Part shown: piece after piece, positions 8,537-18,772 of the stretch
Numbering within the stretch: position 1 is the first letter of the stretch
How the letters are laid out: each line of letters begins with the position of its first letter
Translations under genes and position numbers: made by a program
Origin: Prorocentrum cordatum
Taxonomy: Eukaryota; Sar; Dinophyceae; Prorocentrales; Prorocentraceae
Direction of reading: 5' to 3'
Assembly: GCA_963575745.1 (NCBI GenBank)
Contig: CAUYUJ010022551.1
Location: 70,001 to 121,975, forward strand
DNA length: 51,975 bases
Notes under the pieces: generated by a model
Database searches by the model: none
The model's input: only the letters and a program-made list of their open reading frames with translations
What the model was told of the DNA's origin: nothing

Positions 8537-9203
8537 AACATTATTAATTCTAAAGAATAATTATTGTTGGGGCCCCTGGTGCACGGCCCCCCTGCGCCGC
8601 CTAGGCCGCAGCTACATTTTCATCATTTTCGTGAGGAAGCCTCAGGTAATTCGATGTGATCAAGATCCGGTTGTTTTGTTCCCCCCCGCTTTCCCTTGCA
8701 AAAAACACTATAAAATGACATTTCTTGTTCTAATATAATCAAATTTCAAGAATCCCTTGCAAAAAATAAGGTAAAGTGGACATTCGCGCGCGCAAGACGA
8801 AATCCTTCCAAAAGCTTAGTGTTCGGAGCGATTTTAACATAAAAACATCAAAAAACCAATGGTTTTTCAACAAAAAAATGTCAAAATCTCATCCCGCGCG
8901 CTCTTGCGGATTCGTAGGAAACCCAACACTTTTTAAACATTTCTGTCAAACGGGCTTTTGCGAGCAACTTTTTCGAACTTCTGCGACAACGGTTGCGCAC
9001 CTGCCAGGGCCATCATCCCTGTCAAATAATACCATGCGGGACACATTCGTTTTTTCTTCGCGCGCGCACGCCGAAATCTCCAAAAACCATTGGGCTTCTT
9101 AAGAATTTTAGCACCGCGCATCATAAAATCACACGAATCGCACCGTAGGTCCTCGAAAAACACCTGCACGACTTTTCAAAATTTCTACCCGCGCGCGCTG
9201 TCC
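8537..9203 (+). repeat. Composite repeat module Q, copy 1
   Basis: About 670 bp, less GC-rich than its surroundings, starting AACATTATTAATTCTAAAGA and GGGGCCCCTGGTGCACG. It is made of diverged subunits of about 100 bp sharing GCGCGC, CGAAATC, CAAAAACC and CAATGGTTTT. Copies at 11051 and 11826 are highly similar. No coding capacity is evident; function unknown. Confidence 0.85.
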
Positions 9204-9437
9204 TAACAACTTCTGTGGGTGTGTACTCCACGCCAGTGTAGTAGCCACGGTCGTCCGCAGGCCACGAAGTGAAGTGTCCGAACGTCATAGGGCGGGAAGC
9301 TGGGTGTGGGTGGTGGCGAAGAGTCGTGTGGATATTTGGTAGAGCTTGCACTGCCCCCCCACAAAGTGGGGGTATTGGCTGGCGTCGCATGAAAACCCTG
9401 GCACTGGTGAGAACACTGAGCGTTCGGGTAAAGTGAT
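9204..9437 (+). repeat. Composite repeat module R, copy 1
   Basis: About 234 bp from TAACAACTTCTGTGGGTGTG to GTTCGGGTAAAGTGA. It appears identical by eye to 13229-13462, and a shorter diverged copy is at 11609-11784. It includes a CCCCCCCACAAAGTGGGGG hairpin. Always close to a (GTT)n tract. Confidence 0.88.
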
Positions 9438-9504
9438 TGTTGTTGTTGTTGTTGTTGAAATTTCATTTCTGAAGAATGAGTATGGTTGTTGTTGCTGTTG
9501 TTGC

Positions 9505-9547
<43 letters not shown>

Positions 9548-9585
9548 GGAATGTCATTTCTGAAGAATGAGTATGGTTGATCCCC
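9438..9585 (+). repeat. (GTT)n with a duplicated flank
   Basis: Two GTT tracts separated and followed by two copies of TTTCTGAAGAATGAGTATGG (near 9464 and 9557), which suggests the GTT tract was duplicated together with this unit. Confidence 0.85.
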
Positions 9586-9699
9586 CCGCCGGTGCATACT
9601 GTTTTTCTCAATCAAAGTGTGCCTCTCGACGCTCGCACCCGGTTTTTTATCGGGGAAAGTCTTGAGGCTCAAACTGGCCCCCTGGCCCCCAGGTTACAA

Positions 9700-10010
9700 C
9701 AACAACGGCTCCCGCCTAAGACTTCCTCACGATTTAGCCAGGACCCCCGCTCCCGCCCGAGACTTTCTCGCATTTTATTCGGGAATCGCGCTCTCGCTTG
9801 GGACTTCCTTACAATTGATTCAGGAATCGCTCTCCCGGCGCTCTGGGGTCGCGCTCTCGCTGGAGACTTGCTTGCAATTTCCTGAAGAAACGAGCCCTTG
9901 CGATGGAATTTCTTGCAATTTACTCAAGCGCCGCGCCTCCGACACCCAGGCACCCAGGAGTCGCGCTCACGCGTAGGACTCCCTCACAGATTACCCAGGA
10001 ATCGGGATCT
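9700..10010 (+). repeat. Degenerate about 50-bp tandem repeat
   Basis: At least six diverged units carry a GACTTCCTTACAATT-type core followed by CAGGAATCG and CGCGCTCTCG, near 9720, 9762, 9812, 9869, 9905 and 9977. It grades into the next array. Non-coding. Confidence 0.6.
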
Positions 10011-10530
10011 CGCCGCCCTTCGTGGCCCCGTCGCTGCCCTTCGTGGCCTCCTCGCTGCCCTTCGTGGCCCCATCGCTGCCCTTCGTGGCCCCCTCGCTGC
10101 CCTCCGTGGCCCCATATATACCCTTCGTGGCCCCCGCTCGTTCGCGCCCGTGGTGGCCCCATATGCACGCCCTTCGTGGCCCCGCTGTCGCCCTTCGTGG
10201 CCCCCTCGCTGCCCTTCGTGGCCCTGTTGCTGCCCTCAGTGGCCCCGTCCTTGCCTTCCGCGGCCCAGTATACGTATGCCCTTCGTGGCCCCCGCTCGTT
10301 CGCGCCCGTTGTGGCCCCATGTGCATGCCCTTCGTGGCCCCGCTGTCGCCGTTTGTGGCCCCCTCACTGTCCTACGTGGCCCAGTTGCTACCCTCAGGGG
10401 CCCCATTGTTGCCTTCTGTGGCCCCGCATGATCTGCCCTCCGTGACCCCCGCTCATTCGCGCTTTTCGTGGCCCAATACGCATTCCCTTCGTGTCCCCGC
10501 TGTCGCCCTTCGTGGCCTACTTCGTGTCCT
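10011..10530 (+). repeat. GTGGCCCC 21-bp minisatellite with 158-bp higher order
   Basis: Units of about 21 bp (CCCTTCGTGGCCCCCTCGCTG) are organised into a higher-order unit of about 158 bp marked by CCCCCGCTCGTTCGCGCCCG at about 10131, 10289 and 10446. Frames are open for 280 codons only because of the repeat. Confidence 0.85.
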
Positions 10531-10559
10531 TGTGGCCCTGCTGTCGTTCTCTCTCGCTC

Positions 10560-10640
10560 TCGCTTGCGCTCGTCGTCGTCCTCGCCGTCGTCGTCGTCGT
10601 CGCCGTCATCGTCGACGTCGTCGTCGTCGTCGTCGTCGTG
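10560..10640 (+). repeat. (CGT)n tract
   Basis: CGTCGT trinucleotides with GCC variants. Confidence 0.85.
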
Positions 10641-10887
10641 GTCGGTCCCCTGTCCGTCCCTCTTGGGGTCTGGTCGACGGTCCGCGGCAGCTTCGCCGAT
10701 CAGCGCTGCCGCTGGCCAGGCCGACGGTCCGCGGCCGCCTCGCCGCTTGTCGAGGCCCGGCCTGCAGGGAAGAAAGGTATACCCCCCAAAAGGGGTTCGA
10801 TCGAAGACGAAGAGGGCGGGTATCGAGGGTTGGGGAAATACGCGTTGTTGGACACTCGAGCAGATAAGGGCGAACAGTCTTAAAATG

Positions 10888-11050
<163 letters not shown>

Positions 11051-11583
11051 AACATTATTACTTCTAAAGAATAATTATTGTTGGGGCCCCTGGTGCACGA
11101 CCCCCCCGCCGCGCCTAGGCCGCAGCCTCATTTTCATCATTTTCGTGAGGAAGTCTCAGGCAAAACGGGTGTCCGGATCCGGTTGTGTTGTTACGATCGG
11201 TTTTCCCTTGCAAAAAATACTAAAAGTGGACATTTCTTGTTCTAACATAACCAAACTTCAAGAATCCCTTGCAAAAAATAAGGTAAAGTGGACATTCGCG
11301 CGCGCAAGACGAAATCCTTCCAAAACCTTAGTTTTCGTAGCGATTTTAACATAAAAACATCAAAAACCAATGGTTTTTCAAAAAAAATTGTCAAAATTTC
11401 ATCCCGCGCGCTCTTGCGGATTCGTAGGAAACCCAACACTTTTTAATCATTTCTGTCAAACGGGCTTTTGCGAGCAACTTTTTCGAACTTCTGCAACAAC
11501 GGTTGCGCACCTGCCAGGGCCATCATCCCTGTCAAATAATACCATGCGGGACACATTCGTTTTTTCTTCGCGCGCGCACGCCG
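11051..11583 (+). repeat. Composite repeat module Q, copy 2 (3'-truncated)
   Basis: Starts AACATTATTACTTCTAAAGA and is nearly identical to Q1 and Q3. It stops at GCGCGCACGCCG, about 120 bp short of the Q1 end, before a TCGTCGTCGGCCGCGG junction. Confidence 0.85.
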
Positions 11584-11608
11584 TCGTCGTCGGCCGCGGG
11601 GCCCTGAA

Positions 11609-11784
11609 TAGTAGCCACGGTCGTCCGCATGCCACGAAGTGAAGTGTCCGAACGTCATAGGGCGGGAAGCTGGGTGTGGGTGGTGGCGAAGAGTCGTTTG
11701 GAAATTTGGTAGAGCTTGAACCGGCCCCCCCACAAAGTGGGGGTATTGCCCGCCTCCTATGAAAACCCTGGCACTGGTGAGAAC
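11609..11784 (+). repeat. Composite repeat module R, copy 2 (partial)
   Basis: Begins inside R at TAGTAGCCACGGTCGTCCGC and ends near CTGGTGAGAAC. It has several differences from R1 and R3 (for example CGTTTGGAAATTTGG). It leads into a short GTT run and then Q3. Confidence 0.8.
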
Positions 11785-11825
11785 GGAGTGTCCCCACGTG
11801 CTAGTAATTGTTGTTGTTGTTGTTG

Positions 11826-12607
11826 AACATTATTACTTCTAAAGAATAATTATTGTTGGGACCCCTGGTGCGCGACCCCCCTCCAAAACCTAGGCCGCAG
11901 CTACATTTTCATCATTTTTTAGCGAAAGCTTCAGAAAAGTGAATTATTACCGGATCCGGTTGTTTTGTTGTACTCCGTTTTCCCTTGCAAAAAACACTAT
12001 AAAATGAAAATTCTTGTTCTTACTTGATCAAATTGCAAGAATCCCTTGCAAAAAATAAGGTAAAGTGGACATTCGTGCGCGCAAGACGAAATCCTTCCAA
12101 AACCTTAGGTTTCGTAGCGATTTTAACATAAAAACATCAAAAACCCAATGGTTTTTTAAGAAAAAAATGTCAAAATGTTCTTCCGCGCGCTCTTGCGGAT
12201 TCGTAGGAAAACCAACACTTTTTAAACAATTCTGTCAAACGGGCTTTTGCGAGCAACTTTTTCGAACTTCTGCGACAACGTTTGCGCACCTGCCAGGGCC
12301 ATCATCCCTGTCAAATAATACCATGCGGGACATATTCGTTTTTTCTTCGCGCGCGCACGCCGAAATCTCCAAAAACCATTGGGTTCTTAAGAATTTTAGC
12401 ACCGCGCATCATAAAATCACACGAATCGCACCGTAGGTCCTCGAAAAACACCTGCACGACTTTTCAAAATTTCTACCCGCGCGCGCTGTCCGAATCCTAA
12501 AAAAACCAATGGTTTTCCAACATTTATGTTACATGAGCTCGCGCGAGCTACTTTCGCACGCTCTTGCAACGGGGTTCGCGCGCCTGCCAGGGGCCACAAT
12601 CCCTTGC
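11826..12607 (+). repeat. Composite repeat module Q, copy 3 (extended)
   Basis: Preceded by a short GTT run. It matches Q1 through GCGCGCGCTGTCC (about 12491) and continues for another diverged half-unit (CCAATGGTTTTCCAACATTT, then GCGCGCCTGCCAGGGGCCA). Confidence 0.83.
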
Positions 12608-12735
12608 GGTTGCGCCATAGGTTGCGCCCTCGGCCGCCGAGAATAAAACGTCCCCCTATTGGTTGCGCCATAGGTTGCGCCCTCGGCCGCCGAGAATAAA
12701 ACGTCCCCCTACTGGTTGCGCCATAGGTTGCCCCA
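12608..12735 (+). repeat. 53-bp tandem repeat
   Basis: Two and a half copies of a 53-bp unit starting GGTTGCGCCATAGGTTGCGC and ending AAAACGTCCCCCTA. Confidence 0.85.
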
Positions 12736-12812
12736 GGAGGCCTTCAAGAGGCCCCAAGAGCCTGCTCCTCCTCCTCCTCCTCCTCCGGCGGGGGGCGTGA
12801 GGATCCGGCATC

Positions 12813-13030
12813 GCTCACAACCATCGGGACAACCATCGGGACAACCATCGGAACAACCATCGGGACAACCATCGGGACAATCATCGGGACAGTCATCGGG
12901 ACAACGATCGGGACAAGCACAACCATCAGGACAACCATCGGGACAATCATCGGGACAACGATCGGGACAACCACAACCATCAGGACAACCATCGGGACAA
13001 CCATCGAGACAACCATCGGGACAACCATAT
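12813..13030 (+). repeat. 12-bp minisatellite ACAACCATCGGG
   Basis: About 18 units of ACAACCATCGGG with TCATCGGG and CGATCGGG variants and two embedded GCACAACCATCAGG or CCACAACCATCAGG resets. In the plus frame it reads as repeated Q-P-S-G. No flanking gene structure supports a protein. Confidence 0.92.
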
Positions 13031-13098
13031 CCTCTCTCTCTTGTGTATTCCCACATCCCTCAGGAATTTGCCCTAAAGATGTGATCAACTATCTTGTG

Positions 13099-13228
13099 AG
13101 TACGTATCATGTGTATCATGTGTATCATGTACCATATGCATCATATGCAACAGATGTTCTGTGGAAGGCTTAACAACTTCTGTGGGTTAACAAGGCTTAA
13201 CAACTTCTGTGGGTGTACGAACGTAGGC
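13099..13228 (+). repeat. Short tandem repeats before module R3
   Basis: A 10-bp repeat (GTATCATGTG, 3-4 copies, about 13105-13140) is followed by repeats of GGCTTAACAACTTCTGTGGG (near 13168, 13194 and 13227). The last of these is the start of R3, so the R terminus has been locally amplified. Confidence 0.8.
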
Positions 13229-13461
13229 TTAACAACTTCTGTGGGTGTGTACTCCACGCCAGTGTAGTAGCCACGGTCGTCCGCAGGCCACGAAGTGAAG
13301 TGTCCGAACGTCATAGGGCGGGAAGCTGGGTGTGGGTGGTGGCGAAGAGTCGTGTGGATATTTGGTAGAGCTTGCACTGCCCCCCCACAAAGTGGGGGTA
13401 TTGGCTGGCGTCGCATGAAAACCCTGGCACTGGTGAGAACACTGAGCGTTCGGGTAAAGTG
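13229..13461 (+). repeat. Composite repeat module R, copy 3
   Basis: Appears base-for-base identical by eye to R1 at 9204-9437, although the two lie 4 kb apart. That indicates recent duplication or gene conversion. Confidence 0.88.
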
Positions 13462-13577
<116 letters not shown>

Positions 13578-13661
13578 GAAAACAACGCAACGGCGTTGTT
13601 ATTCGTATTTTCTTTCACTGCAAGAGCGCCACATGTGCTCACAGAAGGTCCGGCCAATGCA

Positions 13662-13715
13662 AAAGGAGGAGGAGGAGGAGGAAGAGGAAGAAGAGGAGGA
13701 GGAGGAGGAGAACGA
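13662..13715 (+). repeat. (GGA)n microsatellite
   Basis: GGA/GAA trinucleotides, about 55 bp. Confidence 0.93.
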
Positions 13716-14457
13716 GGAGGCAAGCCACGTGCGCTCGCGCCTCCTCTCACATCCTTCCCCTCCCTGCCGTGCCTTCCCATTGCGCTGATGTTGTCTTATC
13801 CGCGGACGCGTGTAATAGCCGACCCGAAAAGACCACACAGTAATATGCGCAATCGGGAAAGGGGAACTGCGTGCACAGGAGGAGGATCAGATGGCGGGTG
13901 AGCAGGAGGATGCGCGGGGAGGAATAGGACGAGGACGAACAGCAGCAGCAGGAAAGATAAGGGGGAGGAGGGGAGCAGCAGCAACAGCAGCAGCAAAAGG
14001 AGGGTATGGGCAGGGGCCGCTCACACCACCGCCCAGGGCGTGGACCCGGTCAAGGCGGCCAAGATCCGGGGCAGGTCGGCCTCGGTGAAGAGGTCGTCCA
14101 GCCTCCTGGGGAAGAGGACCCGAGCGGCGCCGCGGCGCCTCAGCCGAAGGAGGGAGAGGGGAGGGGTGCACCTGAAAGTTGGAGTCGGCTGGGGGTCTGA
14201 GGTGGCCCAGGGCGAGCGAGGTGCGAGGTTCCGGCTTCGAGAAGGCTGTCTTTTTGGTTGTCCGTCTCCGGAGGCGATTTCAGTGCCCTGGAAAGTCAAC
14301 AGACGGATCCAGGGTGAAAAACTGCACCAGAAGGGCCCCGGGGTGTGCTGGGACCGACGTTGAGCAGATTGATGACCCTATCCCCTCACTTGACCGATTT
14401 TCTCGGGGCCTATCCAGCTCAGAACCCCGAAAGATCGAAAACCAAACCACGATGTAC
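13716..14457. other. Unassigned GC-rich stretch
   Basis: No gene or family recognised. It has a few AGC repeats near 13945-13995. Open frames on both strands have R/G/P-rich composition typical of non-coding GC-rich DNA. Confidence 0.4.
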
Positions 14458-14629
14458 AGTCGGACCGAGCAACGAGATCGAGGTCGGTTCGGGGAGGGTG
14501 CCCTCGTGTTCTTCGTGCTTGCTGGATGTTCCTGTGCATCCTGGGGAGGGCACCCTCGGATGTTCTGTGTGTTGTGGCCGGCGCTGGGTCTCATGCTTCT
14601 GAGGGGGGTTCTGCTGCCCCAGGTCCCAT
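14458..14629 (+). mobile_element. Dispersed element, family F copy 3
   Basis: Starts AGTCGGACCGAGC and contains GATCGAGGTCGGTTCGGGGA, CCTGTGCATCCTGGGGAGGG and a GTCTCATGCTTCTGAGG block. It ends at a degraded CAGGTCCCA. It gives the uninterrupted arrangement against which the nested copy at 22508 can be compared. Confidence 0.7.
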
Positions 14630-14641
14630 TGCAAGCAGCAG

Positions 14642-14690
14642 CTTTCGGAGGTCCGCGCGGATCGCGCTCGGGTCGGCGCGGGGCCTTCCC
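14642..14690 (+). mobile_element. Family L half-element
   Basis: GGAGGTCCGCGCGGATCGCG and CTCGGGTCGGCGCGGGGCC match one arm of the L foldbacks. The opposing arm is missing. Confidence 0.45.
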
Positions 14691-14734
14691 CCGGGCGGCG
14701 CCTCGGGGGTGCCGCCCCCGTCAGCCACGCGCAG

Positions 14735-14875
14735 AAGGGGCGTGGGGGGAGGGGGGAGGGCTTCTTGGAAGCACCCCTGCTTCTTGGAAGGCGCGGGCCT
14801 TATCTGTAGATGTAGGGCCGGCGCCTTCTAAGAAGCAGCCTCCTTCTAAGGAGCCCTCCCCCCTCCCTCCGCCCC
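14735..14875. repeat. Foldback S, about 50-bp arms
   Basis: The left arm GGGGGAGGGCTTCTTGGAAG...CTTCTTGGAAGGCGC pairs with the right arm GCGCCTTCTAAGAAGCAG...CTCCTTCTAAGGAGCCCTCC around a TTATCTGTAGATGTAGG loop. A long, slightly imperfect hairpin. Confidence 0.75.
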
Positions 14876-14984
14876 CTTTGTGCGCACCGCCAACCCCTTG
14901 CGCGCTCCACGCGCAGGAGACGATCCAATTCGAGCAAGCTGGTCGCAGGCAGGCCCCACCGAAGGTCACAGTGCTACCGTCCAC

Positions 14985-15660
14985 ATGCGTCCCCCCCACT
15001 CAGTACAGCGTTTCGTGGCCACATAGGGAGCTCCACCGAAGGCCCCAGTGGGACCGTCCGAGTGCGTCCTGAAACACCCAAATTTGCATTTTCACCCACT
15101 CATTACAGCGTTTCGTGGCCCCTTAGTGAGCTCCACCGAAGGCCCCAGTGCCACCGTCCGCATGCGTCCCGCACACCCAATGTGGCATTTTCACCCACCC
15201 AGTGCAGCGTTTCGCGGCCCCACAGGGAGCTCCACCGAAGGCCCCAGTGGGACGGTCCGCAAGCGTCCCGAAACACCCATTGTGGCATTTTCACCCACCC
15301 AGTCCAGAATTTCGTGGCCCCGTAGGGAACCCCACCGAAGGCCCCAGTGCCACCGTCCGCATGCGTCCCGAACGCCCAACGTGGCATTTTTATCCACCCA
15401 ATACAGCGTTTCGTGGACCCTTAGTGAGCTCCACCGAAGCCCCCAGTGTGACCGTCCGCATGCGTCCCGGAAGCCCAATTTGGCATTTTCACCCACCCAG
15501 TACAGCGTTTCTTGGCCCCATAGGGAGCTCCACCGAAGCCCCCAGTGGGACCGTCCGCATGCGTCCCGGAAACATTACTTGACACACCACTCACCCAGAA
15601 CAGCGTTCCCCCCCACCCAGTGCAGCGCTTCGTGGCCCCATAGGGAGTTTCACCGAAGAA
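14985..15660 (+). repeat. 99-100-bp minisatellite, about 7 copies
   Basis: Units are anchored on CAGCGTTTCGTGGCCCC, GAGCTCCACCGAAGGCCCCA and CCGTCCGCATGCGTCCCG; anchors fall at about 15006, 15106, 15205, 15305, 15404, 15503 and 15623. The period is close to 33 codons, so one frame stays open for over 200 codons, but stop-free frames on both strands and the lack of flanking coding signal argue against a gene. Confidence 0.93.
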
Positions 15661-16038
15661 GATTTTCACAATTGCGGTACCCACAACTGCATATGGTTGG
15701 GTCCTTCGCCAGGATAATTTTATATGTGTTTTGGACACTCGGTTTTGACGTCCTTGCGAAACCGAAGGTTTTTGAATGATTTCGGCATGCGTGCGACGAC
15801 ACGCGCGTGTGCGTTCGTTTCATGTTTTGCAACATATTTTTGAAAGCTGATGGATTTTGATGAACGGATGCACGCGCATAGTGTTTGTTGCAGAGGATGG
15901 CGGGGGGGGGCGGATACCAACACCCCCATGGATGGTGTAAATTCATATTTCGGATGGGCGATGGGGCAGCATCGCGTGTAAATTGCAATACGAAAAAGGG
16001 GTTCGATAATCTGGGGGGGAAATCTACGTTGCGCAATC
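15661..16038 (-). repeat. AT-richer stretch with a diverged, inverted Q-like unit
   Basis: No gene. On the minus strand at about 15730-15900 the motifs GCCGAAATC, CAAAAACCTTCGGTTTCG and GCAACAAACACT resemble the Q subunit (GCCGAAATC, CAAAAACC, CAACACTTTTT). This is a weak, old relationship judged by eye. Confidence 0.35.
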
Positions 16039-16039
16039 T

Positions 16040-16250
16040 AGGCGGCGACGGGGCGGCGATGAAGCGGCGACGCCGACCACGGAACCGCCAGACGGACATC
16101 CAGGCTCAGACGACGGCCGGCGACGGGGCGGCGATTGCGACCACGGAGCTGCCAGACCGTCAACCAGGCCCACACGACGGGCGGCGGCGAGGAAACGGCG
16201 ATTGGGTGGCGACGGCGATCACGACGCCGCCAGTCCGACAGCCAGGCTCA
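16040..16250 (+). repeat. Degenerate about 70-78-bp tandem repeat
   Basis: Three units share GGCGACGGGGCGGCGAT, ACCACGGA(A/G)C(C/T)GCCAGAC and CCAGGC(T/C)CA, near 16044, 16122 and 16190. Confidence 0.65.
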
Positions 16251-16394
16251 CTTCCCCATTTCATTTCCCCTTTTCTCAAGTAAGAACCCCTAAATGCAAG
16301 CCATGTTCGATGACAGAAAGAGTAACACTAATGATCCAAAGTATCATTCGACAGCTAACAATAATACTAATAATAGCAGTGCGAGTTAAACGAA

Positions 16395-16560
16395 GAGGCT
16401 GCATAAACGTAAGCTTTGCGAACTCCGCGCGGATTTCTTGGAACGACGCGTTGATCGCGCTTGGGTCGACGCCGCAAACGCGGCCAGGGGGGCCGAGCGC
16501 CGATCCAAAAAGTCCGCGCGCACCTTCGGAAGTTGGTGTTTATGAAGTTTTTGAGTTTCC
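16395..16560. mobile_element. Foldback element, family L copy 4
   Basis: The left arm GCATAAACGTAAGC...CTCCGCGCGGATTTCTTGG pairs with the right arm CCGATCCAAAAAGTCCGCGC...TTGGTGTTTATGAAG. The loop is GC-rich. Same family as 23607-23797 but more diverged. Confidence 0.6.
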
Positions 16561-17009
16561 TCAGTTGATGCGGCCTCCATGGTCCAAGCCGCTGGTGGCC
16601 ATGATTGTGTGGATGGCCCCGCGCCGCTCGCTTTCTCCCTGTTCCAGGAAGACTCGGACGAGGACGACCCGACGAGGTAAACCTCACCCCTACAAAACAC
16701 CCTCGCCCTCGTCCTCGCCCTGGTGGTGGTGGCAGTCGTCGTTGTCGTTGTCGTGGCCGTCGATTCTCCCTTGGATACCCCTGGGCGCATCCGAAAGCAC
16801 CGTAGAAGCCTACACGGGAGCGTCTGGAGCTCTTTTGACAGTCCCCCGAGGCTGGCGGAGACCTCGGCGGGACGCTGCCGATTCCCTCCGCGGACCTCTT
16901 CGGCTGTAGCCGAACGCCTCCAGAAATTGCCACTGTCCTCCAAAAGCTTCGGATTTCTTGTTGGAAAGCCTCCGAGATACCCTGGAAACCTCGCCCTCGC
17001 CGCCGCCCT
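16561..17009. other. Unassigned stretch
   Basis: No gene recognised. A minus-strand frame over about 16830-17000 has mixed amino-acid composition, but it reads into the TCG array and has no recognisable domain. Confidence 0.35.
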
Positions 17010-17077
17010 AGTCGACGTCGACGTCGGCGTCGTCGTCGTCGTCCTTACCCTCGCCGTTGCCGTCTCTGTTGTCGTCT

Positions 17078-17113
<36 letters not shown>

Positions 17114-17119
17114 CTGACG

Positions 17120-17172
<53 letters not shown>

Positions 17173-17266
17173 ACCTTCGCCGTCGTCGTCGCCGTCGCCG
17201 TCGCGTGTCGTCACCCTCCCCTCTCCCGTCTTCCCTTCTTCCCTCGCCCTCGCTTTCGCCGCCGCC

Positions 17267-17315
<49 letters not shown>

Positions 17316-17345
17316 CCGCCGCTGCCGCCGCCGCCGTCGTCGCTG
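17010..17345 (+). repeat. (TCG/CGC)n array
   Basis: Long TCG/GCC trinucleotide tracts at about 17013-17045, 17080-17210 and 17270-17340, with unique islands between. Confidence 0.93.
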
Positions 17346-17984
17346 CCGCCGCCCCGGCGCGCGCGCAGGAAGCGCGACGCCACGGCGGGCTCCGAGGGCG
17401 CGCCCGAGGGCACCCGGGCCGCCTCGGCCGCCAGGGCCTCCAGCGCGCGGGCGCAGAGCAGGCCCGCTCCCCCTCGGCGCCGCCGCCTCGCCCGCCGCCG
17501 CCTCGCCCGCCGCCGCGGCCGCCGGCCGGGGCTCCTCCACGGCGCGCGCAGCTCCTCGGGCGTCGCCGCCGTGTGTTCCTCGGGCGGCGTCGCGGCCGCG
17601 GTCGGCGCCGTCGTGGCCCGTCGTGGTCCGTCGTCGGCGGCGGCGGCGGCGGCGGCGGCGGCGTCTGGCGCCAGCGCCAGCGGCACGGCGGTGGTGTTGG
17701 TGGTCTTCGGCGTCGTGGTCGTCGCCGCCGTGGAGGATGGGCAGGGGGGCAGGGGCGGGAGACGGGGAGGAGGTGCGGGCTGGGGGCACGGCGACGGGGG
17801 CGGGGGGGGGCGGGAAGTGGGAGGAGCAGGCCGATGGAGGAGGACGCAGAGGGGGGGATGGAATTCGAGCCGGCAGTGACCCTCCCCAGTTTTCGAGGGG
17901 GAGGGGGTTGGAAACCCCCGGTGGCCCCCCCTGGTTTTCTGCCAGCAGCGGCAGAACACGCTCTTTCCCAGAATTCGACCCTGG
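17346..17984. other. Very GC-rich unassigned stretch
   Basis: GGC, CGC and GGGGCGGGGG motifs dominate, and frames on both strands are open for hundreds of codons because stops are rare. No domain is recognisable in any frame. Confidence 0.5.
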
Positions 17985-18387
17985 CCCTGTCATCCCTCTC
18001 TTCCGCCCCCTCGCCCCCCTCCGTCCGCCCCCGCACCCCTCCATCCCTCCCTTCGTCTCTTCCTAATCCTACTCCTTGCTCCTTGCTCCTCCTACTCCTT
18101 GCTCCTTCCTTTCCCTTCGTCTCTTGCCTCCTTGCTCCTCCTACTCCTCCCTGCCCTCCGCCCACTCCAGCCTCTGTCCTCCTGCTCCTGCTCCTCCTGC
18201 GCCTTGCTCCGCCCCCTCCAGCCTCTGTCCTCCTGCTCCTGCTCCCCCCCCTCTGCCCCCCCCCCCGCTCGACCGCGCACCCCCCTATCGAGCCCGACCT
18301 TGCCGGGACGAGCGCGGGCCCGGGGCCATATTGCTGGTGTGCAGCCGGTGCCCCTCCTGCCTTGCGCCCTGCCGTGCTCGCCCTCGC

Positions 18388-18423
<36 letters not shown>

Positions 18424-18425
18424 GG
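17985..18425 (+). repeat. Pyrimidine-rich tract ending in (CT)n
   Basis: CTCC/CTTCC-rich DNA from about 17985 to 18260, with two tandem copies of CCTCTGTCCTCCTGCTCCTG, and a CT microsatellite at about 18376-18422. It ends just before the B-in-J nest. Confidence 0.8.
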
Positions 18426-18432
18426 GTACTCC

Positions 18433-18772
18433 AGATTTCAGGAGGAAAAGAAACACACAGACACAATTAATCCTCGATTTCCCAGAAAATATAGGAAAAT
18501 ATGGGAAGTGGGCGGGAAGACAGAAACCCAGAAAATATGGGAAAATATAGGGAATAATTTTATTTGTGTGTATTTATTTGTGTGTCCTGGGGCCCCTTCA
18601 AGATTTCGTAATTAATAGGGAGGAGGTCTGGACCCTCCAAGACAAGCCATTCCAGACCTCCCCCGTGGGAGAACCCTCCAAAGCATCGTCCCCAGACCCC
18701 CCGGGCACTCCAAGATAGCCTGGAGGAGACCCCGCCACGACAGGAGACCCCCCTCCCTTGATTACGAAATCT
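18433..18772. mobile_element. TIR element J (interrupted by B)
   Basis: Left end AGATTTCGTAATTAATAGGG (18601 on; its first five bases also survive at 18433-18437) and right end CCTCCCTTGATTACGAAATCT are inverted repeats of about 30 bp. The interior of about 110 bp is rich in CCAGACC/CTCCAAG. Only one copy is seen. The target-site duplication of J itself is unclear. Confidence 0.7.
18438..18600 (+). mobile_element. Element B copy 5, with TSD AGATT, nested in J
   Basis: A 163-bp copy, TCAGGAGGAAAAGAAACACA to GGGGCCCCTTCA. The direct flanks AGATT lie at 18433-18437 and 18601-18605. The right-hand AGATT is the first part of element J's own terminus, so B inserted into J, five bases from the J end. 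Confidence 0.88.

Noticed and set aside
10011-10530. 280-codon ORFs over the GTGGCCCC repeat
   Set aside because: Open in several frames on both strands because of the repeat; no unique sequence on either side supports a gene.
12716-13084. Plus-strand ORF with PSGQ repeats as a structural protein
   Set aside because: The repeat is a 12-bp minisatellite; there is no signal peptide, and the flanks are other repeats.
17008-18550. ORFs of about 450-500 codons on both strands
   Set aside because: GC-rich trinucleotide and CT-rich DNA lacks stop codons; composition is R/A/P/S only, and two frames of the same strand are open at once.
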